Positions 62,123-64,000 of a DNA stretch of 64,000 nt are shown here, piece after piece; position 1 is the first letter of the stretch; every line of letters begins with the position of its first letter. The position numbers and the translations under genes are program-made. Origin of the DNA: Asterias rubens (taxonomy: Eukaryota; Echinodermata; Asteroidea; Forcipulatida; Asteriidae); NCBI RefSeq assembly GCF_902459465.1, contig NW_022985820.1, positions 144,501-208,500 of the forward strand, read 5' to 3'. The notes under the pieces are model-generated. The model was given only the letters and a program-made list of their open reading frames with translations. It was not told the origin of the DNA and did no database searches.

Positions 62123-62875
62123 GCCTGACAGGCAACCTAGTAGTACCTTGTGCATGGAGAGAATCATGGATGGTGAAGCGGATGTGTTTACAATGTAAAG
62201 CCCCTTTCACTTGAGCTTGCTAAATTGTAGCATGGTTGTAAGATTCTACAAAATGTACCTTGTGTGAGTAGACAAATTTTTGTTCTTCTGCTGTCCAAGT
62301 GTTTTAACTAACATTTGGCCAGGATACCACGTTCACACTCAGTTGTTGCTTCTACTACGATGGAAAAGTGGCCGAGAGCGTGACCAAACGCAGACCAATT
62401 GTAGGCCAAACGTGGGAGGATCTCTATGAGCGTGGTTTGATCGGGTGAGATCTCCTAGGTCGGGAAGCTGCAAGCTCTCCCCACGCTTATTCTGAACATG
62501 TAAAAAATTTGCGTAGCTGGGTCGTGGACAACAATAAGCGGGACAAAGTCGTCATGGGAACGCCATTATCGTACATTGGTCATGGTGTAATCGTCAGTAA
62601 TCGTAGTGACAGCAAGTCAGAATAACTTTTTACACTAAGCAGTAAAGTTGAGCGAGTCTTCAATTTGCCAAATTGATGGATCTTGACGCCCATCATACCC
62701 GACTTGATAATTTTTTGAGGTCGGGGAGATTTGCATGATCTTCGTAAGGTCGTAGTGCTGTGTGAACAGGGTGTTAAGGAAGATGGACGTGTAGTACATG
62801 ACATGTATGTTGAATACATTGGGACAAGTACATTAAACTCCTAGAACCACTTCTTCTTTCGAGTCCATCATCCGC
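62123..62875. other. Intergenic, probable decayed dispersed element
   Basis: 62330-62480 and 62690-62790 share short motifs (cacgttcacactc, gaagatc/gatcttc, tacgacctt) in inverse arrangement, but ends cannot be set. Confidence 0.3.
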
Positions 62876-62997
62876 CTCTTCAACAGTTTGGCCAAGACTT
62901 GGTGCATCTCACAGCCTGCTCGTTTGCTGTCATCGGGTCTTCAACAGTTTGGCCAAGACTTGGTGCATCTCACAGCCTGCTCGTTTGCTGTCATCGG
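62876..62997 (+). repeat. 61-bp perfect direct duplication
   Basis: tcttcaacagtttggccaag ... gtttgctgtcatcggg occurs twice with a period of exactly 61 bp. Confidence 0.95.
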
Positions 62998-64000
62998 GTC
63001 TTGAAGGCAGCACTGCTCCTCAAGGGCTGGGCATCGTGGAAGGTGTGGCATAGATTGGGGGTTCTGTGTTATCATAGTCCGTATATTTCTTCATGTTTGT
63101 CATGCATTGTCCCACCTCCTTACATTGTCTACTGAGGGACTATACTTCCCTGTTTTCCAGTCCTGCCCATGTCCAGGGGGTAGCTGTGCTTTAGCTTGGA
63201 GGGGCAGCTTCTCAGCCTAGGTATCTTGGAAAAGTTCCAGTTAACGCTGAGGTATACAAAAAAGTTCCAGGTGGACACAGTTCAAAATCAGGGACGATTT
63301 CCTCCCAGCTTCAAGATTCCGTGGTTGGAACAGGCTTACCTGGGTCTTAGGAGGATTTTCCTTCAATTGGTTGATTGTGTAGGTGAAGGGCTGTCGTAAG
63401 GTTGTCTTTGTTGGTGCTCTTGGCTGCAAAGCTCATTGATCCTTGAGACACTAGTTGGTCATTGGGGTAAATGTTGCACAGGAGCAGAGGCACTACCCTG
63501 GGACAGGTCATTCATTCGTTTCCTCAACCTGCTGCGCTTTCCATTTAGTTTGACAAAGAAGCGCATGTTTTCTAGCTCTAATTTAGGTCAGGTGAAAGTC
63601 ATATTGTTATCTCATAGCTTGTTGATGTACCAAGGTACTATGTAAACATCATACATGTATGGTAATAAGTGATTTATGTATGCCATTTGTATCATTGCAT
63701 GACTGCAGTTTCTTTAGAGCTCTTTTAAAACATTGTATATCCAGACTCCAAAAGCTATCAATTTGATGCACTATTCAAAGACCTGTCTCTCTTTACTCCA
63801 TCACCATAAAGTCATCAATCCATGCAACACAATGAACAAAGGGGCAAGGTTGAAGTAGATCCTTTAGACATTAGGTTAATCCAGACGGATCATGAATAAT
63901 TCATGGGGTCTTCATAATGGATTGAAGGTCAAAAAAGAATGAGATATATTTGGCTAATTTTGCTGAACATCGTGTGGGTACTTTTTCTTGATGAAGCTTG
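62998..64000. other. Intergenic to window end, no gene recognised
   Basis: Several short frames on both strands have no domain or splice support. Confidence 0.4.

Noticed and set aside
60667..63645. Several 60-130-codon frames near the right end
   Set aside because: No recognisable domains or splice-consistent neighbours; some overlap simple or duplicated sequence.

Overview
The window is animal genomic DNA: intron-rich genes with GT-AG junctions, AT-rich intergenic space, tRNA-derived SINEs, non-LTR retrotransposon fragments, many small terminal-inverted-repeat (TIR) elements and several large minisatellites. The repeat repertoire and the three conserved genes suggest an echinoderm, most likely a sea star. 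The species call is inference from family resemblance, not a database match.

Three protein-coding genes are supported. (1) A lark/RBM4-type RNA-binding protein (two RRMs, a CCHC zinc knuckle and an RGG/SR/YDY-rich tail) is on + in eight exons between 5247 and 13690, 344 codons if the last exon is right. (2) A sphingolipid delta-4 desaturase (DEGS1 type) is on - between 28940 and 35258; three exons carry all three histidine boxes, but the short start exon was not found. (3) The zinc-finger factor YY1 is on + in five exons, 41600-46041, 382 aa, with REPO and PPDYSEY regions and four C2H2 fingers.

The most interesting observation is in the lark introns. Five of seven introns (2, 4, 5, 6, 7) each carry one copy of a ~78-nt box C/D snoRNA. 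By the box D+5 rule, the D guide points to the 28S rRNA position served by U24 (SNORD24). The D' guide differs from U24 and forms a 16-bp duplex a few nucleotides downstream in the same 28S segment. In intron 4 the copy sits in a decayed duplicate of intron 2 plus the start of exon 3, whose polypyrimidine tract has grown into a 774-bp, 28-bp-unit minisatellite without an AG dinucleotide.

Layout: 1-5200, intergenic repeats including a 2.2-kb TIR element with inverted minisatellite arms; 5.2-15.2 kb, lark and its 3' UTR; 15.3-28.9 kb, intergenic space with MITEs, a 38-bp minisatellite and a reverse-transcriptase fragment; 28.9-35.3 kb, DEGS1 with a 1.7-kb 20-bp minisatellite ending about 30 bp from a splice donor; 35.3-41.5 kb, intergenic foldback elements; 41.6-46.0 kb, YY1, with a cluster of YY1-type motifs in its own first intron and a 3' minisatellite grown from its last codons; 46-52.4 kb, probable long YY1 3' UTR and repeats; 52.5-55.8 kb, a TIR element holding a 2.5-kb minisatellite; 55.8-64 kb, repeats and no recognisable gene.
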